A stretch of 64,000 nucleotides of DNA from Marinomonas posidonica IVIA-Po-181 (GCF_000214215.1 NC_015559.1:1550001-1614000), one strand, 5' to 3'; positions 42,039 through 50,390 are shown, numbered from the stretch's first letter. The notes: generated from the letters alone by a model not told the origin. A program made the numbers and translations.

Positions 42039-42114
42039 GGGTGTGTAGCTCAGTTGGGAGAGCGTCGCCCTTACAAGGCGAATGTCGGGAGTTCGAACCT
42101 CTCCACACCCACCA
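42039..42114 (+). tRNA. tRNA-Val(TAC), copy 1
   Basis: 76 nt with CCA. Anticodon arm TCGCC-CTTACAA-GGCGA, anticodon TAC; acceptor GGGTGTG pairs with CACACCC. Confidence 0.97.
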
Positions 42115-42149
42115 CTTAATAGGAAAGTGGTTAAACAATCTATGACAAT

Positions 42150-42226
42150 GGAGCGGTAGTTCAGTTGGTTAGAATACCTGCCTGTCACGCAGGGGGTCGC
42201 GGGTTCGAGTCCCGTCCGTTCCGCCA
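42150..42226 (+). tRNA. tRNA-Asp(GTC), copy 1
   Basis: 77 nt with CCA. Anticodon arm CCTGC-CTGTCAC-GCAGG, anticodon GTC; acceptor GGAGCGG pairs with CCGTTCC allowing one G-U. Confidence 0.97.
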
Positions 42227-42272
42227 CTTACTTTTGATAGGGTAAGTTGGTAAGTAATACCATCATTACGAT

Positions 42273-42348
42273 GGATGTGTGGTTCAGTTGGGAATTGTCC
42301 TGACAAGGCGCATAGATACTGGGAGTTCTTAACTCCTCATCTTCCTCA
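42273..42348 (+). pseudogene. Decayed tRNA-Val-like copy 1
   Basis: Starts GGATGTGTGGTTCAGTTGGG, clearly derived from tRNA-Val, but the D-stem partner, the anticodon stem (GTCC..GGCG) and the acceptor 3' strand are lost and no CCA remains. The T-arm has become a clean hairpin GGAGTT-CTT-AACTCC. Not expected to be charged. Confidence 0.8.
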
Positions 42349-42366
42349 AAGATGTAAAACTACGAT

Positions 42367-42442
42367 GGGTGTGTAGCTCAGTTGGGAGAGCGTCGCCCTT
42401 ACAAGGCGAATGTCGGGAGTTCGAACCTCTCCACACCCACCA
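42367..42442 (+). tRNA. tRNA-Val(TAC), copy 2
   Basis: Identical to Val copy 1. Confidence 0.97.
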
Positions 42443-42477
42443 CTTAATAGGAAAGTGGTTAAACAACCTATGACAAT

Positions 42478-42554
42478 GGAGCGGTAGTTCAGTTGGTTAG
42501 AATACCTGCCTGTCACGCAGGGGGTCGCGGGTTCGAGTCCCGTCCGTTCCGCCA
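42478..42554 (+). tRNA. tRNA-Asp(GTC), copy 2
   Basis: Identical to Asp copy 1. Confidence 0.97.
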
Positions 42555-42600
42555 CTTACTTTTGATAAGGTAAGTTGGTAAGTAATACCATCATTACGAT

Positions 42601-42676
42601 GGGTGTGTCGCTCAGTTGGGAATTGTCCTGACAAGGCGCATAGATACCGGGAGTTATTAACTCCTCATCTTCCTCA
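42601..42676 (+). pseudogene. Decayed tRNA-Val-like copy 2
   Basis: Second version: GGGTGTGTCGCTCAGTTGGG at the 5' end and GGAGTT-ATT-AACTCC in place of the T-arm. Same losses as copy 1. Confidence 0.8.
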
Positions 42677-42694
42677 AAGATGTAAAACTACGAT

Positions 42695-42770
42695 GGGTGT
42701 GTAGCTCAGTTGGGAGAGCGTCGCCCTTACAAGGCGAATGTCGGGAGTTCGAACCTCTCCACACCCACCA
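42695..42770 (+). tRNA. tRNA-Val(TAC), copy 3
   Basis: Identical to Val copy 1; first gene of the second 656-bp unit. Confidence 0.97.
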
Positions 42771-42805
42771 CTTAATAGGAAAGTGGTTAAACAATCTATG
42801 ACAAT

Positions 42806-42882
42806 GGAGCGGTAGTTCAGTTGGTTAGAATACCTGCCTGTCACGCAGGGGGTCGCGGGTTCGAGTCCCGTCCGTTCCGCCA
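42806..42882 (+). tRNA. tRNA-Asp(GTC), copy 3
   Basis: Identical to Asp copy 1. Confidence 0.97.
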
Positions 42883-42928
42883 CTTACTTTTGATAGGGTA
42901 AGTTGGTAAGTAATACCATCATTACGAT

Positions 42929-43004
42929 GGATGTGTGGTTCAGTTGGGAATTGTCCTGACAAGGCGCATAGATACTGGGAGTTCTTAACTCCTCATCTTC
43001 CTCA
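42929..43004 (+). pseudogene. Decayed tRNA-Val-like copy 3
   Basis: Identical to decayed copy 1 (656 bp away). Confidence 0.8.
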
Positions 43005-43022
43005 AAGATGTAAAACTACGAT

Positions 43023-43098
43023 GGGTGTGTAGCTCAGTTGGGAGAGCGTCGCCCTTACAAGGCGAATGTCGGGAGTTCGAACCTCTCCACACCCACCA
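43023..43098 (+). tRNA. tRNA-Val(TAC), copy 4
   Basis: Identical to Val copy 1. Confidence 0.97.
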
Positions 43099-43133
43099 CT
43101 TAATAGGAAAGTGGTTAAACAACCTATGACAAT

Positions 43134-43210
43134 GGAGCGGTAGTTCAGTTGGTTAGAATACCTGCCTGTCACGCAGGGGGTCGCGGGTTCGAGTCCCGTC
43201 CGTTCCGCCA
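43134..43210 (+). tRNA. tRNA-Asp(GTC), copy 4
   Basis: Identical to Asp copy 1. Confidence 0.97.
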
Positions 43211-43256
43211 CTTACTTTTGATAAGGTAAGTTGGTAAGTAATACCATCATTACGAT

Positions 43257-43332
43257 GGGTGTGTCGCTCAGTTGGGAATTGTCCTGACAAGGCGCATAGA
43301 TACCGGGAGTTATTAACTCCTCATCTTCCTCA
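43257..43332 (+). pseudogene. Decayed tRNA-Val-like copy 4
   Basis: Identical to decayed copy 2 (656 bp away). Confidence 0.8.
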
Positions 43333-43350
43333 AAGATGTAAAACTACGAT

Positions 43351-43426
43351 GGGTGTGTAGCTCAGTTGGGAGAGCGTCGCCCTTACAAGGCGAATGTCGG
43401 GAGTTCGAACCTCTCCACACCCACCA
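43351..43426 (+). tRNA. tRNA-Val(TAC), copy 5
   Basis: Identical to Val copy 1; begins the partial third unit. Confidence 0.97.
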
Positions 43427-43461
43427 CTTAATAGGAAAGTGGTTAAACAATCTATGACAAT

Positions 43462-43538
43462 GGAGCGGTAGTTCAGTTGGTTAGAATACCTGCCTGTCAC
43501 GCAGGGGGTCGCGGGTTCGAGTCCCGTCCGTTCCGCCA
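43462..43538 (+). tRNA. tRNA-Asp(GTC), copy 5
   Basis: Identical to Asp copy 1; the repeat identity stops at its CCA. Confidence 0.97.
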
Positions 43539-43565
43539 TTTTTCCTCAAGATATAAAATTAAGAT

Positions 43566-43641
43566 GGATGTGTCGTTTAGTTTGGATTTTGTCCTTATAA
43601 GACGCATTGATTGCGTGAGTTTATAACTCCGATTGTCAGAT
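43566..43641 (+). pseudogene. Decayed tRNA-Val-like copy 5 (most diverged)
   Basis: GGATGTGTCGTTTAGTTTGG at the 5' end, GTC-CTTATAA-GAC in the anticodon-arm position, and a GAGTT-TAT-AACTC hairpin. It is far more diverged than the other decayed copies, so it is probably an older remnant. Confidence 0.65.
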
Positions 43642-43654
43642 CTATAATTGCAAC

Positions 43655-43730
43655 GGGTGTGTAGCTCAGTTGGGAGTTGTCCTGACAAGGCGCATAGATA
43701 CCGGGAGTTCTTAACTCCACATCTTCCTCA
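43655..43730 (+). pseudogene. Decayed tRNA-Val-like copy 6
   Basis: Keeps an intact 5' half, GGGTGTGTAGCTCAGTTGGG, but then reads like the other decayed copies (GTCCTGACAAGGCGC, GGAGTT-CTT-AACTCC). It looks like an intermediate or a recombinant between real and decayed forms. Confidence 0.75.
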
Positions 43731-43748
43731 AAGATGTAAAACTACGAT

Positions 43749-43824
43749 GGGTGTGTAGCTCAGTTGGGAGAGCGTCGCCCTTACAAGGCGAATGTCGGGA
43801 GTTCGAACCTCTCCACACCCACCA
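43749..43824 (+). tRNA. tRNA-Val(TAC), copy 6
   Basis: Identical to Val copy 1; last tRNA of the cluster. A run of eight T at about 43833 follows, which may end transcription, though I see no hairpin apart from the tRNA itself. Confidence 0.97.
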
Positions 43825-44017
43825 TGATTTTGTTTTTTTTATCCTCTCTTTAGATACTCTTTCTCCAGTGGTTCTATTTTTAATTACCCCCTTTTTGCGG
43901 AAAGCTCATCTATCTAACACATTCCTTTAGCTTTTGTCTTCTGATAAGGAGTCAACATTGCTCGCAGGGTGATGATGAATGCTATCCACTTATTCCTTGT
44001 CCTTCTATTGCCTTCTC

Positions 44018-44046
44018 TTAAAATATCGCAACTATCTGTCTATACT
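44018..44046 (+). promoter_or_regulatory. Putative promoter of the GGDEF-EAL gene
   Basis: TTAAAA at 44018, 17 bp, TATACT at 44041, 57 bp before the start codon. The remaining sequence from 43825 to 44017 shows no gene. Confidence 0.4.
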
Positions 44047-44102
44047 ATATAAATATTCAAATGCCAGTACGGGGTTTGTGATCGCATAATGGGTGGGCTG
44101 TA

Positions 44103-46625
44103 ATGTCATTACTTGATAACAAGCAATTATTAAATTTGATTCGGTACGCCCCAGTAGTGGTTGTATTTGTATTTGCATTAGCCGTAAACCTGATCGCAAT
44201 TAAGGATAACCGTGATCAAGCCGAGCTAAGTATCCAAAACTTACGAGAAGAGCTTATTCTTCAGCGTAAAGACTCAATTCGGTCTCAGGTTCATCAAGTT
44301 TATAAGCAAGTTTTGCTTGAGAAGTCTCAATCAGAAAGCGAGCTGAAAGACCTTTCTAAACAACGTGTTTATGAAGCATTCGGAATCGCTAATCATATTT
44401 ATGCTCAAAATCTAGGGAAGCCGAAAGCCGAGGTCAGTAAACTTATTGTTGAAGCTCTTAGGCCGATTCGCTTCTTTGATGGTCGAGGTTATTTTTTCAT
44501 TATTGCTAATGATGGCACCGTTATTATGAACAGTGCCCATCCTAGCCTAGAAGGCAAGAATGCTTGGAATTTACAGAACAGTAGAGGCCATTTTATTACG
44601 CGTAAAATGCTGAAGTTGACAGGTGAAAGAAATGAGGGCCCGCTGAAATGGCATTATAAAAAACCAGATTCTATAGATGACCAAGAGACGGAAAAAGTCG
44701 GATACCTAAAGAAATTTGAGCCTTATAACTGGTCTATTGGTACTGGTGAGTATCTTACTGACTTTGAAGAGGGGGTGAAAACGTCATTGTTAAAATGGTT
44801 CTCAGGATATGAATATGGAGATAATGGTTATTTTTTTGTTATTCAGCGTAATGGGACTTTATTAGCACATCATAGAAACGATTTCTTAGGTTTAAATCTA
44901 TCGGTCGGGAGCAAGCTCGACCATGAGTTGATGAAAAACATCTCGACTCAAGTCAAAAATGGTGGTGGATACGTTCGTTTTTCAAAGCCACTTACGTTAA
45001 GTGGTAATGCATCATTAGAGCAAGTGAGCTACGTCAAAGAAATAAAAGAGTGGAATTGGATTATTGGCACGGGCTTTAGTGCTCAAACGTTTGAAAAACA
45101 CATACGAGAAAAAGAAGAGCAATTGATTGAATTAAATAATCAAAGCTTAATTCGATTGGTTTATCTCACGATTATCTCAATGGTTTTACTGACATTCTCT
45201 TCCTTGTATGTGGGCAACTTGATTGCAAGGCGTTTTGGCATTTTCCAAAGTAAGATAAAAGCCGATTTTACTGAGCTCAATAATACCAAAAATAAAATGG
45301 AATATATGGCGCTACATGATGCGTTAACGGGTCTGCCCAACCGTATTCTTATGCTTCGAGACATCGAAGAGAAAATTCAATTATCGAACCGGAAAGGCGA
45401 AAAACTAGCCATCATGTTTGTTGACTTGGATAATTTTAAGAATGTTAACGATCTGTATGGGCATTATGCAGGGGATTTATTGCTTGAAGTTGTGGCAGAA
45501 AGGTTTAAGGCATTTATGGACCTCCATAGCAGTGTTTCACGATTTGGTGGTGATGAATTTGTCTTCTGCTTTTCAAGTTTAAAGAACAAGGCTGAGGCAC
45601 AAGCAAAAGTCAAATTAATAAATGAGGCTTTATTTTCGCCTGTCATTATAGAGGGTAGAACACTAAATGTAAGCTGTACTATTGGTGTGTCTATGTGTCC
45701 GGATGACAGTGTGAATCCGGAAACTTTAATCAGTCAGGCCGATACAGTACTGTATAAGTCTAAAGCGGATAAAAAAGGCGACTTTCTTTTCTACAGCAAC
45801 TGTATCAGTAAGCAAATTAAGCGAAAAATGAACATCCAGAATGAGCTACTTCATGCCATTGAAAAGGATCAACTGTCACTACATTATCAACCGCAAATGA
45901 GAGCGATTGATAAAAAACTGGTTGGTGTCGAAGCCTTAATTCGTTGGAAACATCCAACATTGGGCGATATTTTTCCTGATGAATTTGTATCTATTGCGGA
46001 AGAAACAGGAGGCATTCACGAATTGGGCTTATTTGTGTTTAGAAGAGCATGTGAAGATATTTGTGCATTATCTTCAAATGAAGAGGACGCGATTAATTTA
46101 TCTGTAAATATTTCCCCAGTACAACTGCTTGAACCCGATTTTGGCCCTATCATATTAGATATTTGCCATGATGTTGGTATTGATCCTAAACGTATTACTT
46201 TAGAGTTGACCGAAAATATATTTATTCATCGCTTAGACGTCGTAAAGCCCTTGTTAAGTAAACTTAGAGAGTTGGGTTTTGCGTTATCGTTAGACGACTT
46301 TGGCACAGGGTATTCTTCACTTAGTTATATCAATAGCTTACCACTCACTGAAATTAAGATAGACCGCTCATTTATCAATAAATTTTTGGAGATTTACCAA
46401 AGTGACATGTTGGTTCGTATGATTATTGAGATTGGACGTTTATGTGGTTTATTAGTCGTTGCAGAAGGTGTTGAAACAAAAGAGCAATTTCAAAAGCTAT
46501 TGAGCTATGGTTGTAATCGAGTTCAGGGTTATTATTTTGCTCGCCCTTTAACCATAGAAACGTTATCTGAAACAATCGCAATATTTCAGTCTGAGAATGA
46601 ATCCAATCATTATTTGGATAAATAA
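44103..46625 (+). CDS. Cache-GGDEF-EAL protein, c-di-GMP synthase/phosphodiesterase
   Basis: 840 residues. Membrane helix (about 13-30), a periplasmic double Cache region (about 40-340; GRGYFFIIANDGTVIMNSAHP and NGYFFVIQRNGTLLAHH), a second helix (about 350-372), GGDEF domain with RFGGDEFVF near 480, and EAL domain with EALIRWKHP near 609. The GGDEF core is intact, but no RxxD inhibitory site stands five residues upstream. EAL catalytic residues are all visible (EAL, NIS, ELTEN, DDFGTGYSS, KIDRSF, AEGVET, QGYYFARPL). So both activities are possible. A binding-protein gene follows 25 bp later, suggesting a ligand-sensing pair. Confidence 0.93.
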   Translation: MSLLDNKQLLNLIRYAPVVVVFVFALAVNLIAIKDNRDQAELSIQNLREELILQRKDSIRSQVHQVYKQVLLEKSQSESELKDLSKQRVYEAFGIANHIYAQNLGKPKAEVSKLIVEALRPIRFFDGRGYFFIIANDGTVIMNSAHPSLEGKNAWNLQNSRGHFITRKMLKLTGERNEGPLKWHYKKPDSIDDQETEKVGYLKKFEPYNWSIGTGEYLTDFEEGVKTSLLKWFSGYEYGDNGYFFVIQRNGTLLAHHRNDFLGLNLSVGSKLDHELMKNISTQVKNGGGYVRFSKPLTLSGNASLEQVSYVKEIKEWNWIIGTGFSAQTFEKHIREKEEQLIELNNQSLIRLVYLTIISMVLLTFSSLYVGNLIARRFGIFQSKIKADFTELNNTKNKMEYMALHDALTGLPNRILMLRDIEEKIQLSNRKGEKLAIMFVDLDNFKNVNDLYGHYAGDLLLEVVAERFKAFMDLHSSVSRFGGDEFVFCFSSLKNKAEAQAKVKLINEALFSPVIIEGRTLNVSCTIGVSMCPDDSVNPETLISQADTVLYKSKADKKGDFLFYSNCISKQIKRKMNIQNELLHAIEKDQLSLHYQPQMRAIDKKLVGVEALIRWKHPTLGDIFPDEFVSIAEETGGIHELGLFVFRRACEDICALSSNEEDAINLSVNISPVQLLEPDFGPIILDICHDVGIDPKRITLELTENIFIHRLDVVKPLLSKLRELGFALSLDDFGTGYSSLSYINSLPLTEIKIDRSFINKFLEIYQSDMLVRMIIEIGRLCGLLVVAEGVETKEQFQKLLSYGCNRVQGYYFARPLTIETLSETIAIFQSENESNHYLDK

Positions 46626-46650
46626 TAGACGTAATGTTTAGGGGGCAATA

Positions 46651-47901
46651 ATGAAACTTCCGGTATGGTGGCTTGTTGGGCTAAGTTTTTTTTCCGATGT
46701 GTTAATGGCTGCACCGCAGGAGATATCGCTTTGGCGTCATATGTCCAGTGAAACTGTAGTAAGGAACTCATTGGCGGCCATTCAACGTTTTAATGACAGC
46801 CAGAATAAGTGGCGTGTGGTGCCTGATCTTATTCCTGAAGCATCTTACACTTTGTCTATAAGAGCGGCTGCTCAGGCAGAGTTGTTACCTTGTATTATAG
46901 CAATAGATCAACCGCTTGTTCCAAATTTTGCATGGAGAGGTTTTCTTCATCCATTGGATGGATTGTTGGATGATAAAGTATTGGCTTCTTTAAATACGAC
47001 AGGAAAGGGAGTTTATAATGGCAGAGTCTACTCTGTAGGAGGAGCAGAGGTTGCTTTAGCCCTTTTTACGACTAAGTCTCTTCTTGAAAAAATTAGTGTT
47101 CGTTACCCGACCATAGATAGGCCATGGAATAAAACAGAATTTATGGCAGTGTTAGATGCCGTCAAAGCAACAGGGGATTACCAATACCCATTGGACATGA
47201 GAGCTCAAGACGTGACGGAATGGATTCCTTATGCTTGGGCGCCTTTGATGCTTTCGTGGGGGGCTGATCTTATCGATCGTAGTGACTTTATGACTGTCGA
47301 AGGCGTTCTGAACTCCCCAGAAGCAATACAGTTTGGTTTATGGATACAAAGCTTAGTGCAAGATAAGTATATTAATGCCTATCCACAAAACGATAATGGC
47401 TTTGTTAATGGTGACATTGGTATTCAATACGGTGGCTCATGGTCTTTAACTTCCTATTATAATCGATTCAAAGAAGATTTAGCGGTACTACCCGTTCCAG
47501 ATTTTGGTCATGGCGCTAGGATCGGCGGTGGCTCATGGCATTGGGCGATGACCGAGTCATGTTCTTACCCTGAAGCCGCAAAAGATTTACTGACTTTTTT
47601 AATGACGGCGGAAGAGCAGGCTGCTGTGTCTAAAGTCATCGGTATTTTTCCGACAAATGCTAATGCTCTAGAACTAACAGACAGTTATTCAGAAGAAGGA
47701 CGTTGGCGTATGTTGTTTGATTTTTCTAAACGTTTTTCAATATTGAGACCTGAAACACCCGCCTATGCAGTGATCTCTTCTAGTTATAAAAAAGCCATAA
47801 GTGATATCTTGAACGATATGCCGCCAAAGCTTGCTTTCGACATAGCGGTGGAAAACATTAAAGTGGCCTTTGAACGAAATCAGAACTATGGTGCTCGCTA
47901 A
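46651..47901 (+). CDS. Periplasmic solute-binding protein, sugar ABC type (family 1)
   Basis: 416 residues. Signal peptide of about 20 residues (MKLPVWWLVGLSFFSDVLMA, cut before APQE). The mature part has EISLWRHMSSETVVRNSLAAI at the N-terminus and the family-1 features GIQYGGSWSLTSYY and GGGSWHWAMTESCSYPEAAKDLLTFL. Such proteins feed sugar ABC importers, but no permease or ATPase gene lies nearby. Its position after the Cache-GGDEF-EAL gene suggests it presents a ligand to that sensor or is an orphan receptor; this is inferred from context. Confidence 0.85.
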   Translation: MKLPVWWLVGLSFFSDVLMAAPQEISLWRHMSSETVVRNSLAAIQRFNDSQNKWRVVPDLIPEASYTLSIRAAAQAELLPCIIAIDQPLVPNFAWRGFLHPLDGLLDDKVLASLNTTGKGVYNGRVYSVGGAEVALALFTTKSLLEKISVRYPTIDRPWNKTEFMAVLDAVKATGDYQYPLDMRAQDVTEWIPYAWAPLMLSWGADLIDRSDFMTVEGVLNSPEAIQFGLWIQSLVQDKYINAYPQNDNGFVNGDIGIQYGGSWSLTSYYNRFKEDLAVLPVPDFGHGARIGGGSWHWAMTESCSYPEAAKDLLTFLMTAEEQAAVSKVIGIFPTNANALELTDSYSEEGRWRMLFDFSKRFSILRPETPAYAVISSSYKKAISDILNDMPPKLAFDIAVENIKVAFERNQNYGAR

Positions 47902-48053
47902 CGTTTGTTAGATGAGACGTCACTTTTCAAAGGAAGATTTGCTCTGGTAAATTGTTTGAGCTATCTCATGTATCCAGCGAAGATCAACGCCTTTGTTGAT
48001 TATAAAAGGGCATCTATCAAAAGGCTCGAATGATTAGGTGAGGATGCCTGTCG

Positions 48054-49196
48054 TTAGGGGGTATTGTTCAAGGCAAATTGAAACTCAGACTTCGCAATGG
48101 AGACACCGTTGACGATTATCTCAACGGCGTGTTGCCCTGGGTAATAGACTCGTGTTGTCACCTGTTTGAATGGATGTCGCTTAGTAAAATTAAGCGTGTT
48201 TCCTGCTTTAAGAATGACTTTTTTACCTTTATACACCTTGGGTGAAGTGACACCATTTTTCTTCTGATGATGAATAATATAATCGATCATCAAAGATTGG
48301 TTCTCAGACGAGTCTGATACAAGGTGTAATTCAAATTCTAGATGTTCGTTTAAGTATACGGTTGGTGTTGCTATTTTGAGTTTGGCTTTTTTAACTTGAA
48401 CTGGAAGGTAACCAAAGACTTGCAACGCAGTCGGATGGCTTTGCTTCAACAAGGTGCGGCACGCATGGCGTATGAGTTTTTTGCGATTTTCGTCTGCATC
48501 GGCCATCCATTTTAGAGCAATGTTTGCCGCAAGGTCTGGGTGATCTTTGGCAATGTCATTTAGGTTATTGGCAACAGAACGACGCACATACTCTTCTGGA
48601 TCGTCTTTTAGTGTTTCGAGTAATTCAATGACAGGCATTGGATTCGCGATGAAGTCGGGTAATTGCATTGCCCAAGGAAGGCGAGGGCGAATGCCTTCGG
48701 AGACTAAGCGTCGAACATGGTAATTGTCGTCCGTTGTCCACTCTTTCAACGTGGCGAGTGTCTTTGATTTATTCTCTGATAATAGAAAATGACGTATGCC
48801 GAACTCAGACGAAAATCGTTTCGTCATTTCTTTTAATAAGGCCATGGATAAGTCAGGGTGACCTTGTCCGTACCAGCCCACATAATCCGCCATTGGCATA
48901 ATCGCCCAACCAACAATGCCGTCGTTATCTGGCGTTAACCCATAAATATCTTCTGTTTTATAGGGACGTAGGCTGGCGAATAGAATGTCAGACGCTAACG
49001 TAAAATCGTTAGGTAAATAGCAAAACATCGCCTCGGTGATTTGTTTGGAGCGTTCCTTTAGCTCTAAATTGGCGAGGTCATTTGTGGCGAAATCAACAAA
49101 GCTGACTTGGTCGAATTCACTCCAAGCCGCTTGAAAATGTGCCGCCATCGATTCGATCACTTGAGGATTAAACTTATCTTTGAAAAGCTCGGGCAT
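48054..49196 (-). CDS. AlkC-type DNA alkylation-repair glycosylase
   Basis: 380 residues. HEAT-like helical repeats run from about 25 to 265 (LKEWTTDDNYHVRRLVSEGIRPRLPWA and LKDDPEEYVRRSVANNLNDIAKDHPDLA are clear), followed by a beta-rich domain (about 275-378) ending GQHAVEIIVNGVSIAKSEF. The AlkC/AlkD superfamily removes alkylated bases such as 3-methyladenine without base flipping; AlkC members carry such an Ig-like C-terminal domain. The protein is convergent with the binding-protein gene and has no obvious operon partner. Confidence 0.78.
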   Translation of the reverse strand: MPELFKDKFNPQVIESMAAHFQAAWSEFDQVSFVDFATNDLANLELKERSKQITEAMFCYLPNDFTLASDILFASLRPYKTEDIYGLTPDNDGIVGWAIMPMADYVGWYGQGHPDLSMALLKEMTKRFSSEFGIRHFLLSENKSKTLATLKEWTTDDNYHVRRLVSEGIRPRLPWAMQLPDFIANPMPVIELLETLKDDPEEYVRRSVANNLNDIAKDHPDLAANIALKWMADADENRKKLIRHACRTLLKQSHPTALQVFGYLPVQVKKAKLKIATPTVYLNEHLEFELHLVSDSSENQSLMIDYIIHHQKKNGVTSPKVYKGKKVILKAGNTLNFTKRHPFKQVTTRVYYPGQHAVEIIVNGVSIAKSEFQFALNNTP

Positions 49197-49526
49197 GAAG
49201 CTGTGCCTTGTCTATTAGAAATGAGGTAAAAATTATAGACCTATTTAGTGTCAGATTCTGTCAGTAGCTCATTGATTACAAAGGTGATAATAAGGAGAGG
49301 TGCCAATCATTCCGGCGCCTGTTCTTAAAGAAACGTCCTTACAAATAAAATAAATCAAAAGGAAGTAATGATGGGGTTTCAATGTTTGGTTGGGCCATAC
49401 TTAAAGTGAAGCCCTTGTCTATCAAATAGAATATAGAATTAGAATAACGGCATTAGGGACAAGCCTCGACAGCTTGATTTATTGAGAATTGCCCCTATTT
49501 TTTACTCACCTCGTTGATTTAAATTC
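49197..49526. other. Gene-free stretch of 330 bp
   Basis: Between the AlkC-like gene and the first GNAT gene (both minus strand). It is A/T-rich. I see no convincing ORF, tRNA or terminator; an AGGGGCA / TGTCCCT imperfect repeat around 49455-49497 is weak. It probably holds the promoter of the AlkC-like gene. Confidence 0.4.
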
Positions 49527-50390
49527 CTAGCCTAAGGCCTGGCTGATTAAGGCAAACTGACGTATCTTGCTGTCTCTTTGTGGTATTTCACCGCGTACCA
49601 TTTCTACTACGGTATCCACCTGAGGTAAGCCAATTTCGGTTAACCAAGTGTTTAGCTCACTACTTTGCGGTATGTCGATACGGACAAATTCATTTATATG
49701 ATCATTGATCAATGATTGGATCATGACTTTGGCTTGCTCTTGTGAGGATGCGATAACAGGACCAATCGCATAACCACGGCCAAATTGACGTATAAGTGCA
49801 AAGCCAGTGATGTCACCTTGTGTTTCCATCGCGATGCCAGAAGCCGATTTTAGGATTTCATTGAGTGTTGTTGCTCGAGTAAGGCCGCAGGCTGTTTCGG
49901 CTAACTTGGCGATTTTTGCATAATCTTCTCGGTCAATGTGACGCAGTTCTTCTTTCTCATTTGTTTCAATCGCAATCGCATTTTCAACGATGGCTTGGTG
50001 CTGATAAACCGTGCCAGAAGCCCTGAAGCCAAAGCTTTCATAAAGAGGTTGGCCTGAGGGGGTTGCGAATAGCAGGACATTTTTCTGTTCACCGATCTCG
50101 TCCAATATTTGATTCATTAGCTGGCGCCCAATGCCGTTGCCTTGTTTTTCTGGAGAGACAATGACCATACCAAGAGACGAGTATTTTTCGCCATGGTCCC
50201 AACACAAGACGGTACCAATGGGTTGATTATGGTATTCCGCTACAAATCCAGAGCCGAGATGATGAACCATTTTCCAGTCATCAATACGATGTGGCCATTT
50301 TACGGCTTGGGAAAGCGTGTAGGCCGTATTCAGGTCGGCTTCAGTCATCGCGCGGTAAGAAATGGAAAGAGGGGTTTGAGTCACTGTCAT
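49527..50390 (-). CDS. GNAT-family N-acetyltransferase (paralog 1)
   Basis: 287 residues. The N-terminal GNAT domain (about 10-135) has the acetyl-CoA loop VSPEKQGNGIGRQLMNQIL and ends with LYESFGFRASGTVYQHQ; a second domain (about 145-285) resembles the C-terminal part of YitH-type acetyltransferases (GFALIRQFGRGYAIGPVIA). AAGGAGA lies 9 nt upstream of the ATG. It is a paralog of the gene at 50688 with the same layout and the same final motif FALISQALG. The substrate is unknown; the neighbouring amine-type catabolic genes suggest an amine or amino acid. Confidence 0.87.
   Translation of the reverse strand: MTVTQTPLSISYRAMTEADLNTAYTLSQAVKWPHRIDDWKMVHHLGSGFVAEYHNQPIGTVLCWDHGEKYSSLGMVIVSPEKQGNGIGRQLMNQILDEIGEQKNVLLFATPSGQPLYESFGFRASGTVYQHQAIVENAIAIETNEKEELRHIDREDYAKIAKLAETACGLTRATTLNEILKSASGIAMETQGDITGFALIRQFGRGYAIGPVIASSQEQAKVMIQSLINDHINEFVRIDIPQSSELNTWLTEIGLPQVDTVVEMVRGEIPQRDSKIRQFALISQALG

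Larger units (their letters stand above)
42039..43538 (+). repeat. Tandem array of tRNA-Val / tRNA-Asp / decayed tRNA units
   Basis: A basic unit of 328 bp (tRNA-Val, tRNA-Asp, spacer, decayed Val copy) occurs four times, then a fifth time without the tail. Units alternate between two versions marked by AATCTATG or AACCTATG, GATAGGG or GATAAGG, and two forms of the decayed copy. So the true repeat is 656 bp (42039-42694 and 42695-43350), apparently identical in both copies, plus a 188-bp part copy from 43351. Confidence 0.92.

Noticed and set aside
41928-43688. Repeated minus-strand reading frames of about 69 residues (MAERTGLEPATPCVTGRYSN...)
   Set aside because: They are exact antisense readings of the tRNA-Asp and tRNA-Val genes. 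Such frames are a known annotation artefact at tRNA clusters.
41450-43850. CRISPR-like array from the regular 328-bp repeats
   Set aside because: The repeats are tRNA genes and tRNA remnants; spacing and sequence have nothing in common with CRISPR, and no cas genes are present.
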